The notes beneath the pieces are model-generated. The model did no database searches. It saw only the letters and a list, made by a program, of their open reading frames with translations, and was not told where the DNA came from. A stretch of 64,000 nucleotides of DNA from Ralstonia insidiosa. Lineage in GTDB: Bacteria; Pseudomonadota; Gammaproteobacteria; Burkholderiales; Burkholderiaceae. This document shows, one piece after another, positions 12,687 to 22,348 of the stretch; positions within the stretch are counted from its first letter, which is position 1, and each line of letters opens with the position of its first letter. Location of the stretch: assembly GCF_008801405.1 (NCBI RefSeq), contig NZ_VZPV01000001.1, positions 1-64,000 on the forward strand, read 5' to 3'. The position numbers and the translations under genes are program-made.

Positions 12687-12692
12687 AAAAAA

Positions 12693-14306
12693 TCAAACAG
12701 CCCGATCCCCCGGCGGCGTCCACTGATACATCCACGTCTCAGAAAGCAACCGCTCCCCCGATTGCAATGTCAGCGACAAATCAATCGGCGCATTGCTCGC
12801 ATCCGGCACCACATCAAACATCGCCCGCACCCCATCGATACTGGCCAGCGGCCGCGCCGAAGCAATCTCCACCCGCCCCCGCGAGGCACGGATGACCGGC
12901 TCGACGGTCGACCCCGCCGTGCTGCGCCCCAACCGCGACAACTCCCCACCCGCAAAATCGACCACAAAGCGCCAGGAGAAATACTTACGCGGTTGCCCGA
13001 CCACGCCGCCGATCCCCGTGCGCGTTGCCACCACCCGTGCCAACGGCGAAGCGGCGGCAGGCTGCGCCCCCCAAGTCAGCCGATAGCCGAAGGCCAATTC
13101 CTGCCCAGCCTGCGGCGCCACGGCTGGCCGCCAGAAGGCGACGATGTTGTCGAAGGTCTCGTCATTGGCCGACAGTTCGACCAGCTCGATCGCCCCTTCC
13201 CCCCAGCCATGCGTGGGCTCGACCCACACGCTCGGGCGCTTCTCATAGAACACGCCGTCGTCCTGATAGTGATCAGGGTTGCGATCGCGCTGCAGCAGGC
13301 CGAAACCGCGTGGGTTGTCGTCGGCAAAGCGCTGGCTGCGCAGGATGGGCGGGTTGGCCAGCGGCCGCCAGATCCATTCGCCCGAGCCGCGCCAGATGGC
13401 CAGACCGTCGGAATCGTGGATCTCGGGCCGCCAGTCCGAGGCACGCCAGCGGCGGGCGGCGCTGCGGCGATCCCCGGCGCGGTCGGTGCGATCGTTCTCC
13501 CCGTAGAGGAACATGCTGGTGAGCGGCGCAATGCCCAGCCGCTCGATCGGCTTGCGCACGAAGAGCGAGGCCTGCACGTCCATCACCAGGGTGTCACCCG
13601 GGCGGATGTCGAAGCGGTAGACCCCGGCCACGCTGGGAGAATCCAGCAGCGCATAGACGCGCAACACCTCGGCATCGGCCGGCGGGCGCACCAGCCAGAA
13701 CTCGGTGAAATCCGGAAACTCCTCGGCACGCGGCAGACCGGTATCGATCGCCAGCCCACGCGCCGACATGCCGTATTGCCACTGCCCACCCACGGCGCGG
13801 AAATAGCTGGCGCCCAGGAAGGCCGCCACATCGCGCGTCGGGTCAGCCTTGGTGGTCAGCCGAAAGCCGGCAAAACCAAGGTCGGCCGGCAACGACTGGT
13901 GATCCAGCCCGCTCCGGCCGTAGTCGAACATGGCCGGGTCATAGGCAATCAGGCGCGCCTGGCCATCCACCACCTCGTGCATGCGCACGGGTGACTTGAA
14001 GAACAGCCCCAGGTGGAAGAAACGCGCCTCGAACGGCAGGCGCTGCCCGGCCCAAAGAGCGTGGTCGGCGCGGTAGCCGATGGATTGGTAGCCGTCCCAC
14101 CCGAGCGTGGCCAGCGGCGCGGGAAGCTGCGTGCTGCGCGGGCGATAGGGCCGGGCGGCCAGCGCACGAGCACGCGCCAGCAGGCGGGTTTCATCAAACG
14201 GTTCCGGAGCGCCGAGCGGGCTGCCGGCGGCTGCGCTACGGGACAAACCGGGGGCCAGGGCAAGCAGCCCGGCGGCCAACTGCTTGAGCAGGTCGCGACG
14301 ATGCAT
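12693..14306 (-). CDS. opgD: periplasmic glucan biosynthesis protein OpgD (MdoD)
   Basis: A protein of 537 residues of the MdoG/OpgG/OpgD family, which shapes the backbone of osmoregulated periplasmic glucans. The N terminus MHRRDLLKQLAAG carries a twin-arginine signal followed by a hydrophobic stretch ending in SAAAG, so it is probably exported folded by Tat, as known for OpgD but not OpgG. Family motifs include HEVVDGQARLIAYDPAMFDYG (about residues 110-130) and VWVEPTHGWGEGAIELVEL near residue 366. No opgH glucosyltransferase is adjacent. Confidence 0.9.
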   Translation of the reverse strand: MHRRDLLKQLAAGLLALAPGLSRSAAAGSPLGAPEPFDETRLLARARALAARPYRPRSTQLPAPLATLGWDGYQSIGYRADHALWAGQRLPFEARFFHLGLFFKSPVRMHEVVDGQARLIAYDPAMFDYGRSGLDHQSLPADLGFAGFRLTTKADPTRDVAAFLGASYFRAVGGQWQYGMSARGLAIDTGLPRAEEFPDFTEFWLVRPPADAEVLRVYALLDSPSVAGVYRFDIRPGDTLVMDVQASLFVRKPIERLGIAPLTSMFLYGENDRTDRAGDRRSAARRWRASDWRPEIHDSDGLAIWRGSGEWIWRPLANPPILRSQRFADDNPRGFGLLQRDRNPDHYQDDGVFYEKRPSVWVEPTHGWGEGAIELVELSANDETFDNIVAFWRPAVAPQAGQELAFGYRLTWGAQPAAASPLARVVATRTGIGGVVGQPRKYFSWRFVVDFAGGELSRLGRSTAGSTVEPVIRASRGRVEIASARPLASIDGVRAMFDVVPDASNAPIDLSLTLQSGERLLSETWMYQWTPPGDRAV

Positions 14307-14520
14307 GGATCAAGGCGAAGCCAGGGGTGAGCCATCTTCGCATAAACGCCCGCCCAGGCAGCATCCCGCAAGAAACCTTTCATTGGACCCACAACCCTTC
14401 ACCAAAACCGGGATTGGGGCCAATCCGCGTGGCGCCTATTCTTCAATTGGCGCACAATTCAGGCCCCGCCGAGCGTTGGCCCGGCTGTCCGGTGTTCCCG
14501 CCACGATCCTCACGGCGCAC

Positions 14521-15765
14521 ATGTTTCCAACGTTTTCCACGTCTTCGCTGCCTGACACGGCTCAATCGTCCGATGTGACGGTCGCGCTGGAGGCATTCGA
14601 CCGTTTCTACGACGACGTCCTGCTGCCCATGTGGCTCGGGCCCGGCTGGAACGCGCAGGCGGGCCTCTGCTATGAGGCGCTGATCGTCGAGAACGGCACG
14701 CTGGTGCCGGCGTCGACGTCGCGCTACCGCGCGATGGCCTGCGCGCGGCAACTGTATACATTGGCGCGCGCCACGCGGCTCTCGACGCGGCACCAGGCGC
14801 TGTGCGCCGAACGCGCCGCCGCGCTGTGTCACGCACTTGACACCCGCTTTCGCGACACCATCAACGGCGGCTGGCTGTTCTCGATCGACAGCGCGCTCGC
14901 CCCGCAGGACACCACCAAGGATCTGTATACGCACGCCTTCGTGCTGTTCGCGGCCGCCCACTGGCTGGCCGTGAGCGATGACCCGCGCGCCGCCGCCCTG
15001 ATGGACGACGCGCACGAGGTGATCGCACGCCGCTTTGCCCGTGCGGGCACGGAGACGAATACCGCCGCCCTGCCGGTGGCGGCCATGGATGCGGCATTTG
15101 CCGTGCCCCAGGCGGGCGTTGCGCAAAACCCGGTGATGCACCTGACCGAGGCCTACCTGGCCGCTGCCGCGCTGGACGAACCGCCTGCCTGGGCCGAAGC
15201 CGGCGTGCGCGCGCTGGCCGAGGGCATCCTCGCGCGCTTCATTGATGCGCGCACGGGCAGCATCACTGAATTGCCGGTCGACGAGACCAGCCCCGACAAC
15301 CGCATCGAGCCCGGCCACCAGTTCGAATGGTTCTACCTCGTACGTGCACACGCCGACGTGTTCGCCCGTTCCGATGCCGGCCGACACCTGGCCGAAACGC
15401 TCGGCCGCGCCGTTGATGCCGCCTGCAACCTGGGGGTCGACCCCCGCACACAAGGCGTGTGCCTCGCCCTCGGCCTGGACGGCACGATGCGCGACGCCAG
15501 CCAGCGCATCTGGGCCCAGACCGAATACGGCCGTGCCCTCGCCCTGTGCACTGAAACCCACGGCGCGATGCTCGCGCACATGCTGCCGACATGGTCCGCA
15601 CGCTTTCTGCATGCGCACGGCTGGCATGAGGTGATCGACGCGACTGGCCAGAGCCTGCGCGCCGACATGCCGTCGAGCACCCCGTACCACATCACCACCT
15701 TTTACGAGGCGGCCCGTACCACCCTGTCCGAGTCACCTTCACGTTGTACCCAAGCTGTCGAGTGA
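14521..15765 (+). CDS. AGE-family epimerase/isomerase
   Basis: A protein of 414 residues of the N-acylglucosamine 2-epimerase superfamily (alpha6/alpha6 barrel), which includes mannose isomerases and cellobiose 2-epimerases. Family-type motifs are TKDLYTHAFVLFAAAHW (about residues 137-153), HLTEAYLAA near 208, GHQFEWFYLV near 265 and RIWAQTEYGRAL near 329. These carry the His, Glu and Trp residues that line the active site. The ATG at 14521 is used; the open frame extends 79 codons upstream without support. The substrate is not predictable. The downstream transporter lies 8 bp away, so they may be co-transcribed. Confidence 0.8.
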   Translation: MFPTFSTSSLPDTAQSSDVTVALEAFDRFYDDVLLPMWLGPGWNAQAGLCYEALIVENGTLVPASTSRYRAMACARQLYTLARATRLSTRHQALCAERAAALCHALDTRFRDTINGGWLFSIDSALAPQDTTKDLYTHAFVLFAAAHWLAVSDDPRAAALMDDAHEVIARRFARAGTETNTAALPVAAMDAAFAVPQAGVAQNPVMHLTEAYLAAAALDEPPAWAEAGVRALAEGILARFIDARTGSITELPVDETSPDNRIEPGHQFEWFYLVRAHADVFARSDAGRHLAETLGRAVDAACNLGVDPRTQGVCLALGLDGTMRDASQRIWAQTEYGRALALCTETHGAMLAHMLPTWSARFLHAHGWHEVIDATGQSLRADMPSSTPYHITTFYEAARTTLSESPSRCTQAVE

Positions 15766-15773
15766 GGCACCCC

Positions 15774-17075
15774 ATGCATACCCATAACCCCAACGAATCC
15801 AAGGCCCGCGCCATCTTCCGGGTGGTCAGCGGCAACTTCCTGGAAATGTACGACTTCATGGTCTACGGCTACTACGCCAAGGCCATTGCCGACACCTTCT
15901 TCCCCGCCGGCAACGAGTTCCTCTCGCTGATGCTGTCGCTGGTGACGTTTGGCGCCGGCTTCCTGATGCGGCCGTTGGGGGCGATCTTCCTGGGCGCCTA
16001 CATCGACCGCCACGGCCGACGCGTGGGCCTGATCGTGACGCTGGCGCTGATGGCGTGCGGCACCTTGCTGATCGCACTGGTGCCGGGCTACGCCACCATC
16101 GGGCTGGCGGCACCGCTGCTGGTGCTGGTCGGGCGCCTGCTGCAGGGCTTCTCGGCCGGCGTGGAACTGGGCGGTGTGTCGGTCTACCTGGCCGAAATCG
16201 CTACCCCGGGCAAGAAGGGCTTCTTCGTGAGCTGGCAATCGGCCAGCCAGCAGGTGGCGGTGATGTTTGCCGCGCTGCTGGGCGTGCTGATGTCGGTGCT
16301 GCTGCCGCCGTCTGAGATGAGCGCATGGGGCTGGCGCGTGCCGTTCATCATCGGCTGTCTGATCGTGCCGTTCCTGTTCATCATCCGCCGCTCGCTGCAA
16401 GAGACGGAAGAGTTCCAGAAGCGCAAGCACCGTCCTGACCTGGCCGCCGTGTTCCGCTCGATGGGCCAGAACTGGCGCCTGGTGGGTGCCGGCACGCTGA
16501 TGGTGGTGATGACCACGGTGTCGTTCTACCTGATCACCGCCTACACGCCGACCTTTGGCAAGAGCGTGCTGCACCTGTCGGACATGGACAGCCTGATCGT
16601 CACGCTGTGCGTGGGTGCGTCCAACTTCTTCTGGCTGCCGGTGATGGGCGCGGTGTCTGACCGTGTCGGCCGACGCCCGCTGCTGATCCTCTTCACCGTG
16701 CTGATGCTGGTGACCGCCTATCCGGCGATGGTGTGGCTGGTGAGCGAGCCGTCGTTCGCCCGCATGCTGACGGTGCTGCTGTGGCTGTCGTTCCTGTACG
16801 GCAGCTACAACGGCGCGATGGTCGTCACGCTCACCGAGATCATGCCGCCGGAAGTGCGCACCACCGGCTTCTCGCTGGCGTACAGCCTGGCCACAGCCAT
16901 CTTCGGCGGCTTCACCCCGGCGATTGTCACGTGGCTGATCCACGAGACGGGCAACAAGGCGATGCCGGGCGTGTGGGTGTCGTTTGCGGCGCTGTGCGGG
17001 CTGATTGCCACGCTGGCCATCGTCAAGCCGGCCGGCAAGCACGTGCACGGCGCGGGCACCGCTCCCGCCGCCTGA
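15774..17075 (+). CDS. MFS proton symporter, citrate/tricarballylate type
   Basis: A 12-segment major-facilitator protein of 433 residues of the metabolite:H+ symporter group. Hallmarks are FLEMYDFMVYGYYA near the N terminus, RPLGAIFLGAYIDRHGRR (about residues 67-84) as the loop 2-3 motif, and AEIATPGKKG near residue 140. The pattern is closest to citrate or tricarballylate transporters (CitA/TcuC). The start is the ATG at 15774, 8 bp after the epimerase stop. The exact acid cannot be decided from sequence. Confidence 0.82.
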   Translation: MHTHNPNESKARAIFRVVSGNFLEMYDFMVYGYYAKAIADTFFPAGNEFLSLMLSLVTFGAGFLMRPLGAIFLGAYIDRHGRRVGLIVTLALMACGTLLIALVPGYATIGLAAPLLVLVGRLLQGFSAGVELGGVSVYLAEIATPGKKGFFVSWQSASQQVAVMFAALLGVLMSVLLPPSEMSAWGWRVPFIIGCLIVPFLFIIRRSLQETEEFQKRKHRPDLAAVFRSMGQNWRLVGAGTLMVVMTTVSFYLITAYTPTFGKSVLHLSDMDSLIVTLCVGASNFFWLPVMGAVSDRVGRRPLLILFTVLMLVTAYPAMVWLVSEPSFARMLTVLLWLSFLYGSYNGAMVVTLTEIMPPEVRTTGFSLAYSLATAIFGGFTPAIVTWLIHETGNKAMPGVWVSFAALCGLIATLAIVKPAGKHVHGAGTAPAA

Positions 17076-17083
17076 TCGCCACG

Positions 17084-17866
17084 ATGCAGAACCCGGGCGG
17101 CATCATTGCCATCGAGCACGCCGGCTTTGCCGCGCTGCCGCCCGAACACAGTATCGAAGACGGCCCCTGGGTGCTGCGCATGGCGGGGGGCCTGGCCAAA
17201 CGGGCCAACTCCGCCAACCCGCGCGCACCGGGCGCCGCACTGGATGCGGATCGCCTGAACCGCATCGAAACGGTCTACCGCCACGCGGGCTTTCCGCCCA
17301 TCGTGCGCGTCACGCCACTGGCCTCGCCCGAGGCCGATGCGCTGCTCGAAGCGCGCGGCTACCGCATCACCGACCGCAGCCTCGTCATGACCGCGCAGCT
17401 GGCACCCGCAGCACCGGCAGTGCTGCCCGACGGCATCTCCGTTAGCATCGACACGATGATCCCCGAACCCTGGCACGACGCCTTCGCGCAGTTTGACGGC
17501 CTCAATGCGCACGGACGCGCCACACGCCGCGCCATGCTCGACGCGCTCGACCGCCCGCACGCGGCGATCACGTTGCGCGAAGCGGATGGCACCACGCTGG
17601 GAATCGGCCTGGCCGTGGCAGACGGCGCGTATGTCGGCCTGTTCGATGTGCGCGTGGCGAGTGCCGCGCGCGGCCGAGGGCTGGGGCGTGCCGTGACGGA
17701 CGCGATGCTCGGCTGGGCGCGTACCCAGGGCACCGCTGGTATGCCGGTCACCGCTTATCTGCAGGTCAGCGCCGAGAACGTGCCGGCGCTCAGCCTGTAT
17801 CGCTCGCTGGGCTTTGTCGAGGCCTACGCGTATCACTATCGCGTCGGGCCAGCGCAGCCGGCCTGA
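17084..17866 (+). CDS. GNAT family N-acetyltransferase
   Basis: A protein of 260 residues with a C-terminal GNAT acetyl-CoA fold. The pyrophosphate-binding motif reads RGRGLGRAVTDAML near residue 202, followed by LQVSAENVPALSLYRSLGF (about 226-244), the usual end of the fold. The N-terminal half is divergent. It follows the transporter stop by 8 bp and is probably in the same operon. The acceptor substrate is unknown. Confidence 0.85.
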   Translation: MQNPGGIIAIEHAGFAALPPEHSIEDGPWVLRMAGGLAKRANSANPRAPGAALDADRLNRIETVYRHAGFPPIVRVTPLASPEADALLEARGYRITDRSLVMTAQLAPAAPAVLPDGISVSIDTMIPEPWHDAFAQFDGLNAHGRATRRAMLDALDRPHAAITLREADGTTLGIGLAVADGAYVGLFDVRVASAARGRGLGRAVTDAMLGWARTQGTAGMPVTAYLQVSAENVPALSLYRSLGFVEAYAYHYRVGPAQPA

Positions 17867-17872
17867 GCCTGC

Positions 17873-19060
17873 TTACTGGATCACCAACCCGTTCGGCCCG
17901 ACCACGCCCAGCTCCACATAGTGCGAGCCCGGTCGCGTGCGATCAGAAAAGTCCACAACAAACCCACCGCCCACATCAAAGTTGCGCAGGTTGGCCAGCT
18001 CGCGGCGCACCTGGTCGCGCGTGGGCTTGGGGCCGGCGCGGCGCACGGCTTCGGCCAGCACCTTGGCGGCCACAAAGCCCTCCACCGCGCGGAATGACAG
18101 GTCGACATCCTTGGCGCCCACCGCCGTGCGTGCGCGGTTGAACTCACGGATGACGGGGTTCACGCTCTTGCCCGGGTTGGGCATCACCAGCGCCAGCGAG
18201 TAGCCGCGCACTGCCTCAATGCCCGCCACCTTGAGCAGGATGCCCGGATCGATGGACGACAGCCCCAGCAACTGCGCCCCACCGCCGCGCGCCCGGTACT
18301 GCTTGACGAACTGCGCGGCGGGCTCCGCCGTGGCGCCAAGAAAGATCGCCTGCACGTCCGTGCTCAGCAGCTTGTCCACCGCCGGGCCAACAGTGACCGT
18401 GTTGCGTTGGTACGAGGCCGTGGCGGCAATCGTCAGCTTGTACGGCTTGAGCGTGCGCTCCACGCCGGCCAGCGCCTCCTTGCCCAGCGCGTCATCCTGA
18501 TACAGCACGCCGATGCGCGTCACGCCAATGGTGACGAGCGCGCTCACCATCTTGTCCATCTCTTGCTGGTAGCTGGCCTTGATGGGGAACACCAGCGGAT
18601 CGCCGGTCATGCTGGATGCGCCCGTGGCAGGCCCGACCAGCGGCAGGTTGGCTTCAGCCAGCACGCCGTTGCGCATGAGCGCTTCCACATTGGCGGTGCC
18701 GACCACGGTGAGCGCGGCCACCGGGTTGTCGATCCTGGCCATGTCGCGCACGTTGCGCAGGGTCTGCTCGACCTTCTGCTCGTCGTCGCGGGCGACCAAG
18801 CGGATGGTTTCGCCGTTGATGCCGCCATCGAGATTGAGCCAGTCGAAGTAGAGCCGGGCGCCGGCGTTGAGCGCACGCCCCGTGGCGGCCTGTGAGCCCG
18901 ATAGCGGCAAGGATTGGATGATGCTGATGTCAGCGCGGGCGGCAGACGCCGCGAGCACTGCGCACACCGTCAGCGAGGCCGCAAGCGCGGCAGCCCACGG
19001 CCGGCCACGCCAAGTCCTTCCGCGCGCCCCCCGGCTGCGCGTGTGATTTCCCGTTTGCAT
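17873..19060 (-). CDS. ABC transporter substrate-binding protein, LivJ type
   Basis: A periplasmic binding protein of 395 residues of the Leu/Ile/Val (Peripla_BP_6) family. It begins with a basic N terminus and a signal peptide ending ASAARA before DISIIQSLPLSG. Also visible are GARLYFDWLNLDGGINGE and the Asp pair ARDDEQKV typical of the ligand cleft. No permease or ATPase gene is next to it, so it is an orphan that either uses a distant transporter or acts as a sensor. It converges with the GNAT gene. Confidence 0.88.
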   Translation of the reverse strand: MQTGNHTRSRGARGRTWRGRPWAAALAASLTVCAVLAASAARADISIIQSLPLSGSQAATGRALNAGARLYFDWLNLDGGINGETIRLVARDDEQKVEQTLRNVRDMARIDNPVAALTVVGTANVEALMRNGVLAEANLPLVGPATGASSMTGDPLVFPIKASYQQEMDKMVSALVTIGVTRIGVLYQDDALGKEALAGVERTLKPYKLTIAATASYQRNTVTVGPAVDKLLSTDVQAIFLGATAEPAAQFVKQYRARGGGAQLLGLSSIDPGILLKVAGIEAVRGYSLALVMPNPGKSVNPVIREFNRARTAVGAKDVDLSFRAVEGFVAAKVLAEAVRRAGPKPTRDQVRRELANLRNFDVGGGFVVDFSDRTRPGSHYVELGVVGPNGLVIQ

Positions 19061-19260
19061 TGCTGGCACCCTTCACCGCCGCCTCGTGGGCAACGGCGTT
19101 ATTGTCGAGGCCACCTGGGCGGCCCACTTTGTCGTTCTGGTTGCGCGAAACATAACTCGCGCGGGCGATAGCCTGCCATTGCGCAGGGGCTTCGACAAGT
19201 CCTGCCGGGGTCGTTTTAGACTCACTCGACCGCTTCTGTCGCAAACGCGCCCCACCTCCC

Positions 19261-20061
19261 ATGCCGCAGCGCCTCCTGCCCACCGATATCGAAGGCCGTA
19301 CCCCGCCCTCGCCGGCGCATCCGGTGCGCCTGTACACGCGGCAGATGGAGGCCAACACGCGCTTCCCGCGCCATACGCATCCGTGGGCGCAGGTGGCGTA
19401 CAGCCACAACAGTGTGCTGCGTGTGCAGGCCGGTGATACGGCCTGGGTGGTGCCGCCCTCGCGCGCCATCTGGATTCCGCCCGGTATCGAGCATGAGGTG
19501 TGGGTGGTCGAGGCGGCGTTCCTGCGCACCCTCTATGCCGACCCGTCCCTGGCGACGGGCACGCTGGCGCAGTGTCGTGTGATGGAGGTGTCGCCGTTGC
19601 TGCGCGAGCTGATCGCGGCGATGGACGTGCACCAACCGCTGCCGCCCGCGCGCGAGCAGGCGCTGGGCGCCCTCATCCTCGACGAAGTCCGCCACAGTGC
19701 CCCGCTGCCGCTGGATTTGCCCATGCCCACCGACAAGCGCCTGCGCGCGCTGTGTGAGCGCGTGATGGCCGACCCCGGCACGCCGCTGACCTTCGATGCC
19801 CTGGCCCGCGACGTGGGCGCCAGCGAGCGCACGCTGGCGCGGCGGTTTCGTGAGGAACTGGGGGTGAGTTTTTCGCAGTGGCGCCAGCAGGCGGTGCTCG
19901 CCAGCGCCATCCCGATGATGTCGAAGGGGGTGCCGCTCGCACGTGTGGCGCAGGCGCTGGGCTACAACAGCCAGAGTGCGTTCTCAGCGATGTTCCGCCG
20001 GGCGTTCGGGCAGAGCCCGAGCGCGTTCCTGCACCGGCCCGGCTCGGAGGGCGACGCCTAG
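19261..20061 (+). CDS. AraC-family regulator with N-terminal cupin
   Basis: A regulator of 266 residues. The N-terminal cupin (residues about 20-110) includes RHTHPWAQVAY and PPGIEHEVWVV. The C-terminal double helix-turn-helix includes FDALARDVGASERTLARRF and PLARVAQALGYNSQSAFSAMFRRAFG (about 222-247). This layout matches NimR/YdfF-like regulators that often control an adjacent exporter or enzyme. It is divergent from the orphan binding-protein gene by 200 bp, which may be its target. Confidence 0.9.
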   Translation: MPQRLLPTDIEGRTPPSPAHPVRLYTRQMEANTRFPRHTHPWAQVAYSHNSVLRVQAGDTAWVVPPSRAIWIPPGIEHEVWVVEAAFLRTLYADPSLATGTLAQCRVMEVSPLLRELIAAMDVHQPLPPAREQALGALILDEVRHSAPLPLDLPMPTDKRLRALCERVMADPGTPLTFDALARDVGASERTLARRFREELGVSFSQWRQQAVLASAIPMMSKGVPLARVAQALGYNSQSAFSAMFRRAFGQSPSAFLHRPGSEGDA

Positions 20062-20115
20062 GGCCTGCCATCCAATCAAACGGGCTCGCGCGTTTGATTG
20101 GATGACCGGCCCTAG
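20058..20115. terminator. bidirectional hairpin spanning two convergent stop codons
   Basis: The inner stem CATCCAATCAAACG (20069-20082) pairs perfectly with CGTTTGATTGGATG (20091-20104). The outer stem CTAGGGCC (20058-20065) pairs with GGCCCTAG (20108-20115). The outer stem contains the UAG stop codons of both the AraC gene and the rstB-like gene. No T-run is present. It probably serves as a shared 3' end. Confidence 0.8.
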
Positions 20116-21410
20116 ATCGGCGGCTCGCTCATCGCCGGCAGCAGCATCGCAAAGCGCGCGCCGCCGCCCTCTGCGGCATCGAGCCGGATGTCACCGCCGT
20201 GCACCAGCGCAATCCGGCGCACGATCGCCAAGCCCAGGCCAAAGCCGCCGGTGTGGCGGTCGCGGCTGGCATCCAGGCGCAGGAACGGTTCGAACACGCG
20301 CGCACGATCGGGCGCGGGGATGCCCGGGCCGTCGTCTTCCACGGTCAGGCGCAGCGCACCGGCGTGGCCGGTCTCCACCCGAACGGTGATGGTGTTGCGC
20401 GCATAGCGCGCGGCGTTGCGGATCAGGTTGAGCAGTGCTCGCGCCACCAGGCGCGGATCGCACACGTGGTGGGTGGGGGCGGCCTCGGTGTGCACGGCCA
20501 GCGTGAGCTGGCGGTCAGCCACGTCGTTGGCGACACTGGCAACCACGCTGTCGAGCCACTCACCCACCGCCACGCGCATCAGCACGAGGTGCGTGGCGCC
20601 CTGCTCCAGACGGCTCAGGGCCAGCAGTTCGCTCACCAGCTCGTCCAGCTCGCGCACGTCACGGCGCAGGGCGTCCAGACGCAGGGTCCGCTGCGCCTCC
20701 GGCACGGGGGACTGCAGCAGCGCAATACCGAATTCCAGCCGCGCAATCGGCGTCTTCAGCTCATGCGAGATGCCGTTCATCATCTCGCGCTGGTGCTGGA
20801 TCGAACCCTGGATGCGCTCGGCCATGTCGTTGAACTGGCGGGCGAGGCCAAACACGTTGGAGCGCTTGTGCAGATGCGCGCGCGTCGACAGCTTGCCCGC
20901 GCCAAAACCGCGCGCCGCCGCTTCCAGCGCGCGCAGATCGCGCCAGTGCAGCCAGACCCAGGCCAGCAGCGGCAACAGCGCGGCAATGGCAATCAGCGAG
21001 TAGGCGATCAGCTGAATGCCGAGATACTCCATGTCCGCAGCGTAGGCGTGCAGCACCGTGCCGTCGCGCAATGGCAGGTAGTAGTCCTTGCCGTTGGTCA
21101 TCAGGATCAGCTTGTGCTCGGCAAGATCGCGCCGCTGCTGGGCAGACAAGTCCGGCACGGTGTCCGGATCGACAAAATCGAATCGCTCCCACGCGTGCTC
21201 GTTCAGCCGCGCGAGCGCGGCGTCGCGGCCTGCCGGGCCGGCACGGTCCAGGTAGTCCTGCAGCGTAAAGGCGTAGCCCTTGCGCAATTCGCGCTCACCG
21301 TGTGTGAGGGTGTCGTGGAACATCCAGACGAACGACTTGTTGACGCCAATCAGCGCCAGCGCCGCCGCCAGCACCACCATGGCGTAGAGCTTCAATAAGG
21401 ACTTGAGCAT
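20112..21410 (-). CDS. rstB: sensor histidine kinase, RstB-like
   Basis: Membrane histidine kinase of 432 residues. Two membrane segments (about 7-27 and 135-155) flank a periplasmic domain of about 105 residues. Then come a HAMP linker, a HisKA box NGISHELKTPIARLEFG (phospho-His near 218), an N-box LLNLIRNAARYA near residue 329, a G1 box VEDDGPGIP near 363 and a G2 box GGFGLGLAIV near 395. The neighbouring response regulator and overall layout match RstB. In enterobacteria RstAB responds to acid and to PhoPQ; the signal here is unknown. Confidence 0.85.
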   Translation of the reverse strand: MLKSLLKLYAMVVLAAALALIGVNKSFVWMFHDTLTHGERELRKGYAFTLQDYLDRAGPAGRDAALARLNEHAWERFDFVDPDTVPDLSAQQRRDLAEHKLILMTNGKDYYLPLRDGTVLHAYAADMEYLGIQLIAYSLIAIAALLPLLAWVWLHWRDLRALEAAARGFGAGKLSTRAHLHKRSNVFGLARQFNDMAERIQGSIQHQREMMNGISHELKTPIARLEFGIALLQSPVPEAQRTLRLDALRRDVRELDELVSELLALSRLEQGATHLVLMRVAVGEWLDSVVASVANDVADRQLTLAVHTEAAPTHHVCDPRLVARALLNLIRNAARYARNTITVRVETGHAGALRLTVEDDGPGIPAPDRARVFEPFLRLDASRDRHTGGFGLGLAIVRRIALVHGGDIRLDAAEGGGARFAMLLPAMSEPPI

Positions 21411-21413
21411 GCC

Positions 21414-22154
21414 TCAATCCTCCCAGGCCGACGGGCTGAACAGGTAGCCGCGTCCCCAGATCGTCTTGATCTTGTGCGGCTCGGGCGAGGCATCGCCAAA
21501 GCGGCGGCGCAGGCGCGAGATGCCGGAATCCACCGTGCGGTCCAGCCCGTCGAACTCGATGCCGCGCAGTTGCTTGAGGATGTCGTCGCGGCTGAGCACG
21601 GTGCCCGCGGCGCGCGCCAGGATCAGCAGCAGGTTGAACTCGGCCGTCTTCAGGTCGACCGCCTGGCCGCGCCAGGTGACGGCGCGATTGGGCGGCGAGA
21701 TGGCCAGTTCGCCAAAGACGAGCGTGTCGTCGTGGGGCGCGAGCGGTTCCGAATTCGACATGGTCGGCAAGGCGCGGCGCAGCAGCGCACGGGCCCGCGC
21801 CACCAGCAAGCGCGGCTCGATGGGCTTGAGCACGTAGTCGTCTGCACCAATCTCCAGGCCCGCCACCTGGTCGTAGGTATCCACGCGCGCCGTCAGAATC
21901 AGCACCGGCACGCGTGAGAACCCACGAATGCGCCGGCACACTTCCATGCCATCCAGGTGCGGCAGCATCAGGTCAAGAATCACCAGCGCCGGCGCATGCT
22001 CGCGCACGGCAGCCACGGCGATGTCGCCCCGGCGCACCACCTCCACCGCAAATTCGTAGTTGCCCAGGTATTCGCTGATGAGCTGCGCGAGACGGTCGTC
22101 ATCTTCAATCAGCAGCACCTTGGTCTTGAGCGGTTCGTCGGTCATCGCCGTCAT
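21414..22154 (-). CDS. rstA: OmpR-family response regulator, RstA-like
   Basis: Response regulator of 246 residues. The receiver domain has the acidic pocket EDDD near 17-20, the phospho-Asp D61 in VILDLMLP and a Lys in VLKP near 114. The C-terminal winged helix (about 148-245) contains LKTAEFNLLLILARAAGTVLS and ends in the wing GRGYLFSP. It precedes the kinase gene by 3 bp in one operon. The start used is the ATG at 22154; another in-frame ATG lies three codons later. Confidence 0.88.
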   Translation of the reverse strand: MTAMTDEPLKTKVLLIEDDDRLAQLISEYLGNYEFAVEVVRRGDIAVAAVREHAPALVILDLMLPHLDGMEVCRRIRGFSRVPVLILTARVDTYDQVAGLEIGADDYVLKPIEPRLLVARARALLRRALPTMSNSEPLAPHDDTLVFGELAISPPNRAVTWRGQAVDLKTAEFNLLLILARAAGTVLSRDDILKQLRGIEFDGLDRTVDSGISRLRRRFGDASPEPHKIKTIWGRGYLFSPSAWED

Positions 22155-22348
22155 GGTCCGTTCGCCCCCGTTTTTCTTTTGATGGGGCGCAGTGTACGGC
22201 GACCGGCTTGCGAGTGGAGGGGGCGGCGAAACTTGCAAACACTCGCGCACAATTGCGCACAACTTCCCGGCAATTTCCAGACAGACGTGCGCGCGGCCTC
22301 TCGCCAGACTTCGGACTCTCTCTCAAGAGATCCAACAAGAGGTCTATC

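Noticed and set aside
12498..13994. Long plus-strand open frame (498 codons) across opgD
   Set aside because: It is antisense to a clearly recognisable OpgD, begins in a repeat, and is Arg/Pro-rich as expected for the complement of high-GC coding DNA.
20199..21398. Long plus-strand open frame over rstB
   Set aside because: His/Arg/Gln-rich shadow of the kinase gene with no start context or family features.
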